Assembly: GCF_036884655.1 (NCBI RefSeq)
Contig: NC_088339.1
Span: forward strand, 32,015,001 to 32,079,000
Direction: 5' to 3'
Length of the DNA stretch: 64,000 nucleotides
From: Musa acuminata AAA Group
Lineage: Eukaryota > Streptophyta > Magnoliopsida > Zingiberales > Musaceae
Shown here: piece by piece, positions 1 to 12,783 of the stretch
Position numbering within the stretch: position 1 is the stretch's first letter
Layout of the letters: each line of letters opens with the position of its first letter
Program-made: the position numbers and the translations under genes
Notes under the pieces: generated by a model
What the model saw: the letters and a program-made list of their open reading frames with translations, nothing else
Database searches by the model: none
Told to the model about the DNA's origin: nothing

Positions 1-970
1 TTTAGAGAAATTGGTCAACTAAATGTAAATTATGCAGAATTTATAAAAATTGGTCAACTGCCAAGGATTATTAAATCAACAACTTTTTTGCAACTCTGAA
101 AGTTGCTGAAGTTGATGGACAGGAAATGGTGAAAAAATAAATGAATCCGTTATAGTACTTCTTATGTGGAGGTTCACTTGTTACTTTTGTGTCACAGGTT
201 CTTTTAAAAGTGTTGACATCATCAAAGAGCTATCAGTAGAAACAAGATAACTTGCTGAATGCATCAGATTGAGCACTGATATGATTGATCTCAAAAATAT
301 ATTGTTGAATGCATAAGTTTGATAAAGCAATACATAATTTGCTGTCATAGAATTTCTCTGTCATATGCCTAAGTTTCTTTGTGATTTTTCAACCTTTTCA
401 ACATAACAATAAACTTAATTAACAGATCTTGTTAAATTAATATATCTCATAAAGCATACTTTTATTCATAATTTCATACATTTAAGGACATTGTGATCCA
501 TGTTGACTTACATGGCAATCCTTCTGTGCAATGCCAAATGAACCTAAAGCTTTGACCTTTTGTATTTATTCTGTGTTTTGTGGCACCATTTCTTATATGT
601 ACAGAAGTCAAATTATATCCTTATCTCATGCCTTGTGAACAACTGCAGATGATTTAAAGCAAATTTAGTTGTGTGTATCATGTAAGAGGGTTGTACTTAT
701 TTGATGGGTGAAACTTAAAGAAAATTTTCATTAGTTGTATTTTTGTCAATACGAGTTTGTGTTGCATCCAAATTTTGATTTGGAAGAATTTTGATCTTTC
801 AAGCTTAAATCCACAGGAAGTTTGAAATATTTATATGTTGTAACTTAATTATTGAATGTTGTGTTCTTCCTGGATCAATGGGAACACTCAAGTTTAATAT
901 GTAGCTGAAAATTCTTTTCTCTTATCCAATTTAAGTCCGATTTTTAATGACTTCTGTATCATATGTCAAG
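1..970 (+). other. Intronic sequence of the RIC1-like gene (no exon seen)
   Basis: AT-rich sequence upstream of the first exon I can recognise. I looked for the preceding RIC1 coding exons in all three forward frames and saw none. It is probably one long intron, with the 5' part of the gene lying outside the window. Confidence 0.5.
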
Positions 971-3900
971 GTTGTTTGAGGAATGTTTCCAACGCAGATG
1001 GTACAGGACAGCTGCTTGCTACATATTGGTAATAGTTCTTAAGTACGATTTATCTGTCTTCTTTCAATTTCATATCTGGTTTGCAGTATTGTACATTTGT
1101 TGATTAAAGGAAAACATTTTCCTTCATGGAATTTGCATTTGAGTGTTGGATCATATGTCTGCTGAAATTTGATCTCAAGCTTCCCTATTTTGATTCCATA
1201 TGAGGCTGAAGTACTTCTAGTGTTCAAAACAAGTGAAACATGTCTCAGTCTTTTGTGAACTCGTCATCAAATTAAAGCATAGGAGAGAAATTTTTGAGAT
1301 TTTTCAAATGTTAAAATGGCACTCAGAGTTTTAATTTAATTAAGTTATGATTGTATAGGTTATTGCTAAGTTAGAAGGTCCAGCGGTGAGCCAGTACTGT
1401 GCCCTACGCCTATTACAAGTAAGATAGTTATATATTTTTAAGAACTTTGTTCATTATTAGTTAGGACTTATGTTACCTTGCATTAAATTGTTGATTTTTT
1501 TTAATCATTTTGTGATCATGCAGGCAACACTTGACGAGTCCTTGTACGAACTTGCTGGGGAGCTGGTACAGATTGTATATTTATTTTCAGTTGTCAGTGC
1601 TTAGGTCTTCCATAGGATACTTACACAATCTGATGACTTAGGTACGATTCTTGCTTAGATCTGGAAGGGAGTATGAAAATGCTACTACAGAGTCTGACAA
1701 ACTCTCTCCTAGAATTTTGGGTTATTTTCTTTTTCGTTCTCCATATCGTAGGCAGTCATCTGACTTGAAAAGGTATGCTTGTATCAATCTTGGACTTTTT
1801 CCACTTCTATTCTTAAATAACCTCCAAAAGATTTATCTCTTGTCTATTTCTCATTGGAGCAGCACATCATTTAAAGACCTTAGTCCACACATTGCTTCTG
1901 TCAAGAATATTTTAGAGACTCATGCTAGCCACTTGATGTCTGGAAAAGAACTTTCAAAGCTTGTAGCATTTGTGAAGGGTACACAATTTGATCTGGTGGT
2001 GAGGTTCTCAGTCTTTTATCTTTTAATGTTTTATATATATACATTTGAGTACTTGACAATTCAATATACCCAACTTACTCCAGGAATATCTTCAGCGAGA
2101 AAGACAGGGGAGTGCTCGCTTGGAGAATTTTGCTTCAGGGCTTCAACTGATTGGGCAGAAGGTTTTGGCTCTCAGACTTACATAGTGCATCTGGAAAAAC
2201 CACTCAATCAAGTCTCTCTTATTTGTCACTTCTTCTATAATGCTACTTTATATTTTGATTGTCAGACTCAGAGGAGAAAAGTTCACATTGACATGCTTAC
2301 AGGATTCATATTTCTTTAGATCAGCCTGCCGTTACATCTTGATAACAAGTTCAAATATGCATGATTTGATTTAGTGTTCTCTGTTATGATGCAACCAAAT
2401 CATTGTGACAATTTTGCTGTCTAAGATCAGTTTGATTGCCTGCATTTCTTTAATCCAAAACAATAGAGAAATTCACCAAAACTGAAGAGATTGAGTTAAT
2501 CATATATAAGAAGTTGTAGGTTATAAATATAGAATTTGAGACATGATTTATATATCCTTGTAAAATCAAGCATGGAAGAGATAAGATGCATAAACACTTA
2601 CCATAAGCTCATCTGCAGCAGCATAATAGCATCACTTGCAGTTGATAGCATTCGTGGAAAAATAGCTGAAATATTTTGATTAGTTCTAGATTAGTCATAA
2701 GGGATTGAAAATTGCATGTCCAGTTAGAGTTTAATAATTTCTTTATCTTTTAGTGATTCATACTCTATTTCCTTTTGATTTAATTTAATATTCAAATTCA
2801 TATCTTATTTGTGATGATTTTTCTGTTTCAAGTTTTCAGGGTTTACCTAATTATGGCAATTTAAGGAAAAGTGTTAATGTTGTAAAGAGCTACTGTTAGA
2901 ATTATTGAACTGCTAACATACATTCTATGAGATGCTTACATGTTTTCCGTCTACAGCTCCAAATGGATACCCTCCAAAGTCGGTTGGATGCTGAATTTCT
3001 CTTGGCACACATGTGCTCTGTTAAATTTAAGGAATGGATTGTAGTTTTAGCTACTCTCTTGAGGCGTGCAGAGGTATTACTGTAGTTGTATTTTTGTCAC
3101 CCATACATGATCCATTCTTTACCTTATAACTTGGATCTTGTGTAAAAGCTGTGCAAATATAAAAGGAATAGGGAACAATTGCTCATATTGTTTTGCTATT
3201 TTCCACTGCTGTATGATAGTTGTCATTAACACTTTTGAAAGTTACTTTCGGTTCCCTTGTGCTTATTCTTAAAAATTCTCAAATCTGATCCTTTTCATAT
3301 ATCAAAATAAGAAATCTATTGGCAATGCAAGTTAGTAATGACCTGTTTTTTTTTTCCAGAAGACAGATGATCTAATTTGCATTACTAGTATGAATTTTTA
3401 TGCTCATGAAATGAAATTAGTATCCTGTTTTGAAGGTGATTGTGAAGGTTCCTACTTGTTCTGCCTTCTTCGGATGGAGAAATAATTTGTCATGTCCAGC
3501 TTTTAAACATGATGCACATTTTTAAATATTTGCTGTTTCTATTGATTAACGGGTCAGTTAAGTTGATGCTTGAAGTTTTGACACAAAAATATATTATGAC
3601 ATATTATCACAAAAGGACATATCCTGGCATTTATCAGGGTGACCTCTATTTTGAGTTAGTCTTGCATGAATTAATATCCTTGGTAGTTGTATACGTGAAG
3701 TTAATACTTCTTTCTTCATCTATCCGGACCCGGATATATCTGACATTTCATCCATTCATAGCCTATCTGATCTTCAACAACATGCAACATATATATAAAT
3801 ATATTAATCTGTAAAATTGTTCTGATTTCCCTTTACGTGATGTTCCATAAAAATGATAATTAATGTGCCTGCATTTGCTCTTTGGGTAGAAGTTTCTATT

Positions 3901-4289
3901 TGATTACCCTAAATGAAGAGCGCATATGGTTTCCATAGATTTACTTGATTGCAGAATAGTGAGCTTTTGCATTTGAGTTGTTCTCAGTATGGCACTTTGT
4001 TACTTGATTATGATTTGTTCAGGTTCTGGTTGATCTTTTCCGTCATGACTTGCGCTTGTGGACAGCATACAGCAGAACTCTTCAGGTTTGAGCTTGCTCT
4101 TCATTTCCTTTTAGTGCCGCAATTTTCCGATTGTCGTATCTTCCTAACATTTTTATTATATTACAGTCCCATCCTTCATTCCATAATTACCTTGATCTCC
4201 TTGATGTGTTGGAAGAGCAACTTGCTTCTGTATCAGATCAGGACATACAGAATGGGCCTGCCGCCTCGTCTGATCACTCATCCGAGTAA
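971..4289 (+). CDS. RIC1: RIC1-like guanine nucleotide exchange factor, C-terminal part (5' end outside window)
   Basis: RIC1 works with RGP1 as a Golgi-associated exchange factor for Rab6/Ypt6-type GTPases, in vesicle retrieval to the Golgi. Nine exons with GT-AG borders join in one frame: 971-1028, 1359-1418, 1524-1565, 1642-1772, 1863-1998, 2084-2161, 2957-3073, 4023-4085 and 4167-4289, giving about 268 C-terminal residues ending at TAA. Recognisable RIC1-domain segments are LFEECFQRRWYRTAACYIL, VIAKLEGPAVSQYCALRLLQ, MSGKELSKLVAFVKGTQFDL, LQSRLDAEFLLAHMCSVKF and KEWIVVLATLLRRAEVL. The tail is a short acidic/serine-rich end. The upstream beta-propeller part is not in the window. Exon lengths keep the frame throughout and no internal stops are seen, so this looks like a functional gene cut by the window edge. 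The family call rests on recall of plant RIC1 homologues. Confidence 0.87.
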
Positions 4290-5606
4290 CTGTCACTACT
4301 CTTCTCAGTGGTGCCTCTGTAATTTATATTTATACTCGATGATCTGAAGCGCTCCAGAAGAAAAGACAATCCGATGTCCCCCATGCCTTGGTAGACGAGG
4401 AGAAGGAAGGTTTTGTTAAAAATGTAAATAGCATAACGTAAGCTTCTGGAGTGGATTTTTTCCATTTAATAAGATGTTAGGATATTTTTTTTCTTATGTT
4501 GAGAGTAATAGCTACACACTACCTCGGCTTTTGATGCATGAAATGGGCATGTATATTTTGTTTGTGTTCTTCTCTATCCCAAATTTGTTCTCATGAGAGA
4601 AATGCTGTTGAGTACTCAAAAATTCTCTTTTTTTTCTGTCTTCTATAATATGTTGTCCCTATTAACATTGACATCGGTCACAAGTCATATACTTACGGCA
4701 ACTTAACAGAATGCATTAGAAGGAAAATGATGATTATTTTTCTTGTGTTTTGTCCATTTCTACAATGTCGAAAGTATGACTTATATATCTACAAATATTT
4801 CAGTCTGATTTGTAACTGCATCATTTCGTAGGAATCATGATGGTATTGCACAGTTCCAAAGCCTTCATCATCCAGGAAAAAGTGGCCATCTTTTTTGTCT
4901 TTATTTTACGGTTTATCTACGATTTAAGACAACGATAGCCAAATAATCGTTGCATCATTCTTACGGCATGCTGTGACCTTACATTTGATGAATGGTGGTT
5001 ATTACTTGTCCTTGTCGTCGATGCAGTCTTAGCAATCCAAGGACGGATAAGGACCGTTCATGGCATTTTAAAGGTCACCCTCATTCTTTGTTTTGGCAAC
5101 ATTATTGACTTAACCATCATGTTTCCATCCGCAGCATTGAGCTCCATTCACATAATTGGAGTAAGCGCGACTACAATTATGAACGCCATTTTAGATGTTT
5201 CATACGCCATCAATAGATCCCACTAAAGCACAATTCTTAAAGTGCTTACTCGTGGATGTTTCCATCCCCCTCGTTGTTCCATGCCCATTAGCGGGACCCG
5301 AACCCATTGTGTCGGACCCGAATCCACATTTGGCCCTCGATGTATGCGGATCCAGCGGTTTCGCTTCGGATCAAATCGCTTTCAGTATCTGTTTTTGAAA
5401 ACAAATTTAGTATCGCGGAACCAGGAAAACGCTGCCGAACAGTCTTTATGTTTTGTACCAACCCACGTGATGGCCAATCCTCACACACACACAGTCACAG
5501 GCACGCCCTTTTCTTTACATTCTCTCTCCCTTCTCCCCCCGTCTCCTCTCCCTCTTCCTTATGAGGGTACGAGAGGAGGAGGAGGAGGAGGAGGAGGAAG
5601 CCCGCG
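4290..5606. other. 3' UTR of RIC1-like gene, spacer, and 5' region of the bZIP gene
   Basis: No gene recognised. The first few hundred bases are the probable RIC1 3' UTR. From about 5240 the sequence turns GC-rich and then CT-rich (about 5518-5560), consistent with the promoter and leader of the downstream bZIP gene. Confidence 0.5.
5573..5598 (+). repeat. (GGA)n trinucleotide repeat in bZIP leader
   Basis: Uninterrupted GGA/GAG repeat ending about 8 bases before the bZIP start codon. It follows a CT-rich stretch, so the leader is strongly purine/pyrimidine biased. Confidence 0.85.
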
Positions 5607-8600
5607 ATGCAAGCACGAGTCCCCGATCCGACCCCGTCTCCAAACCCTGACCCCAACCGCGTTCTCCCTCCCAATGCGGCCCCCTTAGCAGCAGCGGCCG
5701 CCGGAGCTCGGCCCTCCATGTTGCCCGGCGTCAACCCCGCACCCTGCGCCCTGCCGCGCGGCTCCCACCACCGGCGGGCCAGATCCGAGCTCGCATTCCG
5801 TGTTCCCGACGACCTCGACGTCCGCGGCGGCGGCGGCGGCGATCCGATGGCGGCGGCCGGGAGCGTCGACGAGATCGGCTCTGAGGATGATCTTTTCTGC
5901 ACGTTCATGGACATTGAGAAGATCGGGTGCAAGTTGGAGGCCAGCGCGTCCGGGTCGGAGGGCGGAGACTGCGCGGATCCGGCGGCGGAGAGCTCCGGAT
6001 GTGGCGAGGAGAGGAAGATCGGCGATGCCTCCGGAGCGGCGGCTTCGAAGCCCAAGCATCGACATAGCAGTTCAGTGGATGGATCTTCAATGACGTCGTC
6101 AGCGACGATGAAGAGGGAGGGAGTGTTCGGAGAGGTGATGGAAGCCAAGAAGGCCATGACGCCTGGGCAGCTTGCGGAGCTGGCCGTCATTGATCCTAAG
6201 CGAGCTAAAAGGTGAAAACCCTTATAGTTTCTCTTAAACAAAATTAGTTTCTTTATTCTGTCTTTCTATGCTGTTTGCTGTAGGTCTTTATCTTGGTGTA
6301 TTTGAGCTTCATCGTTTAATCTCTGAGTTTGCATCAGCATTTTTGTTTCCATGATTCTTCTTTTTCTGTCATTAATGAATAAAAAGAAAGTAGCTGTTCA
6401 AAAAAGTTAGGAAGAAAAAATTTTAACATTTTGAAAATTTAAGCGGGATGCTTGCAATGCTCACCTTCTTTGGAGTTCTGGCCTGGCCTTCTTAGAGTTT
6501 GTAGTGAGCTCTCAAGTACTCCGTGTGTGTTTGAAGGAACTCCGAACTTAAATCCTTCTCTCCATGTGGATTATGTGAGTTTACAAATGAACTATGCATT
6601 CAAGAAATGACGAATTGTTGCATGTGATTGGGCTATGCAGAAGCTCAGGTATCATGTTTGAGTTTACTGTTTGACCTTGATGGATGTTTAATGATCCATA
6701 CCCCAAATGCAAATAGGTAAATATCGGATTTTGGACTAAGCTCTCTGTTAGGATATCTAAACTTTCTGATAGAAGTTATTAAAATAAAGTTGCAATTTTG
6801 TTTGTTGTTCTAAAACTCTTGGTTGTTATTAACATTCCAGCAGATAGATTGACCTCTTTCCTGATTCATAGACCATCTAATATCTTAGGGCATTGTTTCT
6901 GTGTTGCGTATTCTTTTAAAGTTTAGACTCTGTGTCAAACAACATACTTGTTTGAACTAACTCTAACCACCGGCTGAAAATATTGACGTAAAATAAAGAC
7001 ACTGGATGCTTAATACTCCATGTCATCACAAAGATTCTGCTGCGTGGTGCCTAATAGGACTTGCTTTTTTGTAAAAGGTGGATGATTGAATGGTCCTACC
7101 CTATTAGATCTTGAAGCTAGCCTTGTTTTTTTTTTGTTGGCACCCTGCATTATTGTATTGGCTGGAATCAATTATACCAGCTAGCTTTTATATGTTAAGA
7201 TTGAAACGACAATCCTCTGTGAACCATCAGATACACTCTTTAAGATGGAAGAACTACCAATAAGTGGGTTCATTAATATCCAAACATAATTGTTTCAGAT
7301 TTTAAATATTCCACACCATGTTCTTAGCTTACTAGAATATACTGTTGGAAGTTTATCAATTTAGGATATTGGCATCGAGTCCTTGTGCTTTGACATATAC
7401 TTGAGGGTTAATAAAAGCGACAGCGTATCATATTCCTATAAATGTGGCTATCCTGAAGCAAAATTATGGTTCAAGGCACATTATCATTATTCTATTTTTT
7501 TTATTTTCACACCAAAATGGAATCGTTATATATACTCAGTGTTAGCACCTCATGTCAATGATTAGCAAGTCTTACCACTAATTTTAGCTGCCTCTAGTTC
7601 TTTATCAGACCCTTCTTTGTAAGATATTTTTCAGTATCTACTATTATAAGCATTTGCTGCATGAGCATCTATAAATTATAAAGAAATATTTTTTAATCAA
7701 TCAAGAGAAGAATTGCATCAGATATGTCAGTAAAATTATTCAACTATAAGCTGATGCATTTTCTCTATACTAACTATTAGAAAATATGCTGCATTTTAAG
7801 GATTATTTGGACAAACTTCTAAGTTAATCTGCATGTCCATTAAGCTATGTGATTTCATTTCTTGAAACATAATCTTGATATATGGGTTCTTTCTTCCTTG
7901 ATGGGCTCCTCTCTTGGGTACTCCCTCAGAGAGGAAGACTTGTTAAACAAAATGTACTTCCAAGTAACTTGTCTATAGATCCTAAGTTCAAAGAACGTAA
8001 AGCTCTTAATTCTGCCAATACCATTATCTACAGTTGCAACATTTATTTTAACATCAATGCATCTTCTCATGTAGTTCTTGGTACTATCATCGTATCTCCA
8101 ATGGTTCTGTAATCTTTTTGATTTATTTGATATGTCTCATTATGCAGAATTCTAGCTAATCGACAGTCTGCAGCTCGCTCCAAAGAAAGAAAGGCCCGTT
8201 ATATATCAGAACTCGAGAGGAAAGTTCAGACCCTCCAAACTGAAGCGACAACTCTCTCTGCGCAGCTCACCCTATATCAGGTCCGTGCTAATCAAATATT
8301 TTGTCCATATTAATATAAGTACCACTGGAAATATTTGGAGGATTTAATTATATCATTACTTCTAAATGTCTCTTGCAACTGACAAATTTTAAAGATTCAA
8401 GGAAATTAGTCTAAAACCAGTGGTTCCCTTGGTCATAGTTCGTGGATAGCATAAAATTGAGCGTATTGGTCTTTTCGGTTCCAAAGCCCTACTTAAATTC
8501 TTAAGCTCATTTATGACTTTGTGTTGCTATGTGCCCAATTCTTTCAGACATGATTTTTGTTAAATATTTCCCTCTTGATGATGAGAGTGATAATTTTAGT

Positions 8601-10977
8601 TGATTCGTGATTCACTTGTGTGATATTATCCATGTCTTCTGATGGATGGGTTCATTTATGATCCTAACTGAGTCTAGTTGAGTTTAGTTGATGTCTTCTG
8701 AAAGTATTATGTGTTTCATTACTGCTAACCTCACTCTGAAATGATAAATTTTGATGCTAAAAATTTGATCCTTCTCTGTTTGCTGCTTTCTCTTTTAGAG
8801 AGACACAACTGGACTTTCTGCAGAGAATGCTGAGCTTAAGCTACGGCTGCAAGCTATGGAACAACAAGCTCAATTACGTGATGGTAAGCAGTTTATTTAA
8901 TTTCTGTTTCGTCCAATGAGTCCTCCTTAAATGCAATAGTAACATATCTTCTCCAAATGGAAGAAATATGTTTACATTGTAAACCAATCAACATGAATCA
9001 GTTATTTAGTTCATCACTCAACTGAACAGCAAAGCTATTTGATCGTCTTTGGAAAACTTTTGGGTTTAAAGGCTCTAAGTATGCGCAATATATACCAACA
9101 ACATAGAACTTAAATATTTTGATTCTAGCCATCTAACATGCACATAGTCCTCTATGTATGTAATTTCCAAATATTACAGAAACAATAGAGTCTTATGTTG
9201 GTTGCCCTTCATGCATCACAAACATAATATGGCCAACCTAAATTCGATGTCTTGCTCAATTTTGTTTTATTTTTAATCAATATTTTAGCCAAGAGAACGA
9301 CACTTTAAACTTGTTTCAATGTCGTCTGATAATGCTTGGGAAGAATGTCATGGGGAAATTATTTAATTGGATGCTTAGCTCTGGATTGATGGTTGTTGTC
9401 TGTTTTAGAAACATTTGGTTGTACATATAGATATACAACCTAATAGATTGTACTTTTAACTCTTTTATTCCTTTGGAAATATCTGGTTGATTGAGCATCA
9501 AATTGACCTTAATAAATTTTCTTTAACATAGTTATTACCTTTGTCATGGCGTTTGAAAACTCCTGAGGGTAAGATATTCTCTTTTTTCACTGCTCTTTGC
9601 CAATCGGTTGAACATTTTGCTGGGTCCAGTTAGTTGACATTAAGTAACAGAACCTAACCTTGTTAGTGGTTTAACTTCCATCATGGGTCTGGGCATTAAA
9701 ATCCCTTACAAAAAAATGTTTGGCGTAGACTCTGACTCTGACACTATCATGTAGTGTAATTTTTAAAATTCAACTAGGTGCATAACTTCAGATTGAAAGG
9801 CAATGAGAAATCTAGAAACTAGTAGCATTTAGTTAAGAATGCAGCAAAAGTTTGAGCTAGCTTTGCTGTCACTAGGATCATTACTCTCGCTGAAGGGCCA
9901 TAAGGTTTGAAAAGACCAAGACATAATAAACAGACGCAATGAGTTAGTAGCAAACTTTTCAGGAGAATTCATGCTAGGTTCAGTGGAAACAAATAGCTCC
10001 ACTTCATATGTTTTTGTCTTCTATATTGTGCTTATTAGCTGCCCATCTTTAGATTGGCTGAGCCAGACTGGTGTTTGACCTTAGAAGAATGCTTTAAATG
10101 CTCCTAATTGTTTTTTTTTTTTTTCTGTTCTTGGCTTGTGGCTCTGGGAACATACTTGCCTCGGGGTTGTGCCGACCTTTATTGGAAATATTTCAAAAAT
10201 TACGTTGATGACCATTAATGTGAACCTGATCTATTGCTGTTGAAATTTGGAATCTAGTTCTTTTGTTTTACATAACCAAATTAATCTTTTCAGCCTTTTG
10301 TATATTGAACATGCTATAATAGTACATATGATGCTTGTCTTTAATCATGGGGCAAAGAATGAATTAATCATGAGCTGTTACTTTTAGATATTTGTTTCCA
10401 TTTTGAAGCAAGTGCATTCATTTGTGGCCTCAAGCCTTCCCTCTATCAGGCCACCATATGTATATCTTTGTTGCCCAGCAGCTAAATAGAATGTTATTGT
10501 CATTATTGTAAGTTTATTTGTTGTGGATTTCATTCCAAGGAACAGAAAGCACTGAAATGTGTGAGCCCATTTTCACAGTAAAACATGCTTCATGATGCAC
10601 TTTGCTGTGTCCTTGCAGCACTGAATGAGGCACTAAAGCAGGAAGTCCAAAGACTGAAGCTTGCGACTGGTGAAATATCAAAACCTGATGAAACATACGA
10701 CATCGGTCTGCAAAACATGCATTACAGCCCATCATTCTTCACACTTCCCCAACAGCCGGCAGTGCACCACCAAGCTATCCAGCTGCAGCACCAGTTCCAG
10801 CAGCCACAATCTGGCATCTCGGCTCACCAAATGCTCAGTCACCCTAATAACCTTCCCGACGTGTTCCAGCAAGATCCCCTCGGGAGGCTTCAGGGATTGG
10901 ACATCAACAAAGGTTCTCATGTTGTGAAGTCAGAGAGTTCCTCGGTATCCGTCAGTGAAAGCAGCAGCAACTTCTAA
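5607..10977 (+). CDS. Group I bZIP transcription factor (VIP1/RF2a/bZIP18-type)
   Basis: DNA-binding regulator; group I bZIPs act in vascular development, osmosensory responses and cell-wall or pollen gene control. Exons are 5607-6211, 8148-8280, 8799-8883 and 10619-10977, giving 393 residues. The basic region starts at the exon 1/2 junction (DPKRAKR, then [15 protein letters not shown]). It shows N206-x7-K214: the lysine where most bZIPs have arginine is the group I hallmark. The leucine zipper runs through exons 2-4 ([54 protein letters not shown]). The N-terminus is proline/alanine-rich, with an acidic patch [16 protein letters not shown] typical of the group. The C-terminus is glutamine/histidine-rich and ends in a serine-rich tail. 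Intron 1 is 1.9 kb and intron 3 is 1.7 kb. The first ATG after the GGA repeat was taken as the start; the minus-strand ORFs over exon 1 are GC-rich shadows. The exact orthologue is not assigned. Confidence 0.93.
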
Positions 10978-11732
10978 CAAGGTCAGCCGCCCAACAAGCA
11001 CCACATTTACTACATCCACTAGCTTGACATCCTCCTGCTGCATCCATGTCATTCTATATATTTATTCCAGTCATTCTACTAATCTGAACTTGTTCACTAA
11101 AGATCCCAGGAGTGTAATATTTTCTCTTCTTTGGTCTGTCTGTCAAGCTTCAAGATTTGGGTGCATTATGTGTTGGATTTTCACAATGTGTAATATTGAT
11201 TTGTTTTCTGTGTTGTAATGGAATTGGGAGGGTCTCACACTTTATGGCACAAACAAATTATCTATCTTAGCCTCATTATTTATTGTGTTCGGCGTTGTTT
11301 TGTGATATTATTTTCCTCAACAGACTTTCTGTTCCATCTGAACCAGCGATTTTGTAATTGTATGCGATTGCGGGCGGGACACCTGTGTCTTGACCGAGGT
11401 ACCAAACACGGGAGTCGGCACTACCATTGGTCATCAGCCGCAGGCCCCAACGAAAAGCACCGTGGGCCCAGGTGGGGCACAGGGCTGACAAGCAACGGGA
11501 GGCTCTCCTCTCGTGTTTGGTCCCTCTTCCCAGACGCTATAAAAAAAAACAGTTTATTTATAGGGTTCGAACAATCTTGGAGCTTTATCGCCTCTTAACC
11601 TTTTATTCGTCTAGTAGTTTGATTACATAAACAATATGATAACAATATGAACAGTTCTTTCCACCAGGCCAAAGCTCCTTGAAAGAAGCCGAAGCCACCT
11701 TCCCTTCCTTCCCTCTCGAAGGCGCGAGGTCT
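10978..11732. other. bZIP 3' UTR and convergent spacer to expansin copy 1
   Basis: The first ~250 bases look like the bZIP 3' UTR (T-rich, with several TGTAAT-type motifs near 11180-11220). The segment 11360-11520 is more GC-rich and encodes nothing I recognise. The last ~100 bases are the 3' flank of the minus-strand expansin gene and resemble the 3' flank of copy 2. Confidence 0.5.
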
Positions 11733-12678
11733 CTACAACTGCCCTCCCTCGAAGGTCTGCCCGAACTGCCACCCGGCGGGCGCGACGTCGTAGCTGGTGA
11801 CCGTCCTCCCGTCGCCGGTCGTCACCTGGAAGGATAGGCTCTGCCCGTCGAGGTAGGAGTTGCTCTGCCAGTTCTGGCCCCAGTTGCGCGACATGCTCTG
11901 CCACCCGGTCTTGGACCCCTTGATCGACACCGCGTGCACGTCGCCGGCCCCGCCGACGTTGGTGATCAGCACCAGGTTGAAGTAGGAGTGGCCGTTGATG
12001 GTGAACCTTATGCCTCCCTTCCTCACGCAGGGCACCCTGTGAGACAGCAGCAACGTTGTGCCATGAGAAGTTTTATATAGGCATGTCTGCTTCCAGAGCG
12101 GCGGAACGTCGCACACCTGCGGAAGGAGACGGGGACGATGCCGGCGCGGTACTGAGCGATCTGGAGGAAGGCGGGCTCGGAGAGGTCGAAGTGCCGCAGG
12201 GGAGGGTTGCACCAGCCGCCGTTGTCGTTGGGGAGGGCGTAGTTGGGGGGGCGGAAGTTGGTGGCGGTGACGACGATGGAGCCCGGGAGGCACCACCGGG
12301 GATCGTCGGCGCACCGCATCTCGTAGCAGGCGCCGCAGCTGAGCCCGTTTTCGAAGAGCGTGGTGCTGAGGGCGGCGGTGTTGGTTCCGTAGCCCTGGCC
12401 GTAGAGGTTGCCGTAGCCACAAGCCCCTCCTGCGGCATCAACCAACCGAACCACCTTAAGATGCACGAGAGATATTCGAGGTAATTCCAGCAAACATAAT
12501 GGAGTCTGTTGTAGACGTCATGCATACCCATAGTGCCGGAGGCGTCGCCACCGCCGTAGAACGTGGCATGGGCGTTCCGCCATCCGTAGGACTCCGCGAG
12601 GGCTCCTGATAGGAAGAAGCACAAGGAAGGCAGTGAGAAGAAGAGAACATGGTAGAGGGAACACTTTGGCAAAGCCAT
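11733..12678 (-). CDS. EXPA: Alpha-expansin, copy 1 (conserved Cys110 replaced by Arg)
   Basis: Secreted wall-loosening protein that acts non-enzymatically on cellulose/xyloglucan contacts during acid growth. Minus-strand exons are 12678-12528, 12429-12117 and 12036-11733, giving 255 residues, the usual family length. Order: hydrophobic signal peptide (residues 1 to about 28), GH45-like domain 1 ([23 protein letters not shown] motif at 130-132), then CBM63-type domain 2 with the aromatic [14 protein letters not shown] segment and a WQFGQTFEG end. The NFCPP motif reads NFRPP: codon CGC at 12251-12253 where copy 2 has TGC. Domain 1 therefore has an odd number of its normally paired cysteines. 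The introns are short (98 and 80 nt). The protein differs from copy 2 (16903-17849) at about 11 positions, and intron 2 looks identical, so the pair is a recent inverted duplicate. The ORF is otherwise intact; whether the product folds is uncertain. Confidence 0.93.
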
Positions 12679-12775
12679 TGAGCGAGCAGATGGCAGAGAG
12701 AAAAGAGGGGAACTCGCGGCGGCGCTTGTGGGCTGTGGTTTGGGTTATGAAGAGAAGGGGAGGGGAAGGAGGATG

Positions 12776-12783
12776 TATTTATA
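12776..12783 (-). promoter_or_regulatory. TATA box of expansin copy 1
   Basis: TATAAATA on the minus strand, about 100 bases before the ATG at 12678. This is the expected position for a short-leader expansin gene. Confidence 0.65.

Noticed and set aside
5495..6241. 248-codon minus-strand frame opposite bZIP exon 1
   Set aside because: GC-rich shadow; the plus strand gives a spliced protein with a clear group I bZIP domain.
12056..12484. Plus-strand 142-codon frame over expansin copy 1 (and its mirror at 17098-17526)
   Set aside because: Antisense shadow of expansin exon 2, present in both copies because the genes are duplicates.
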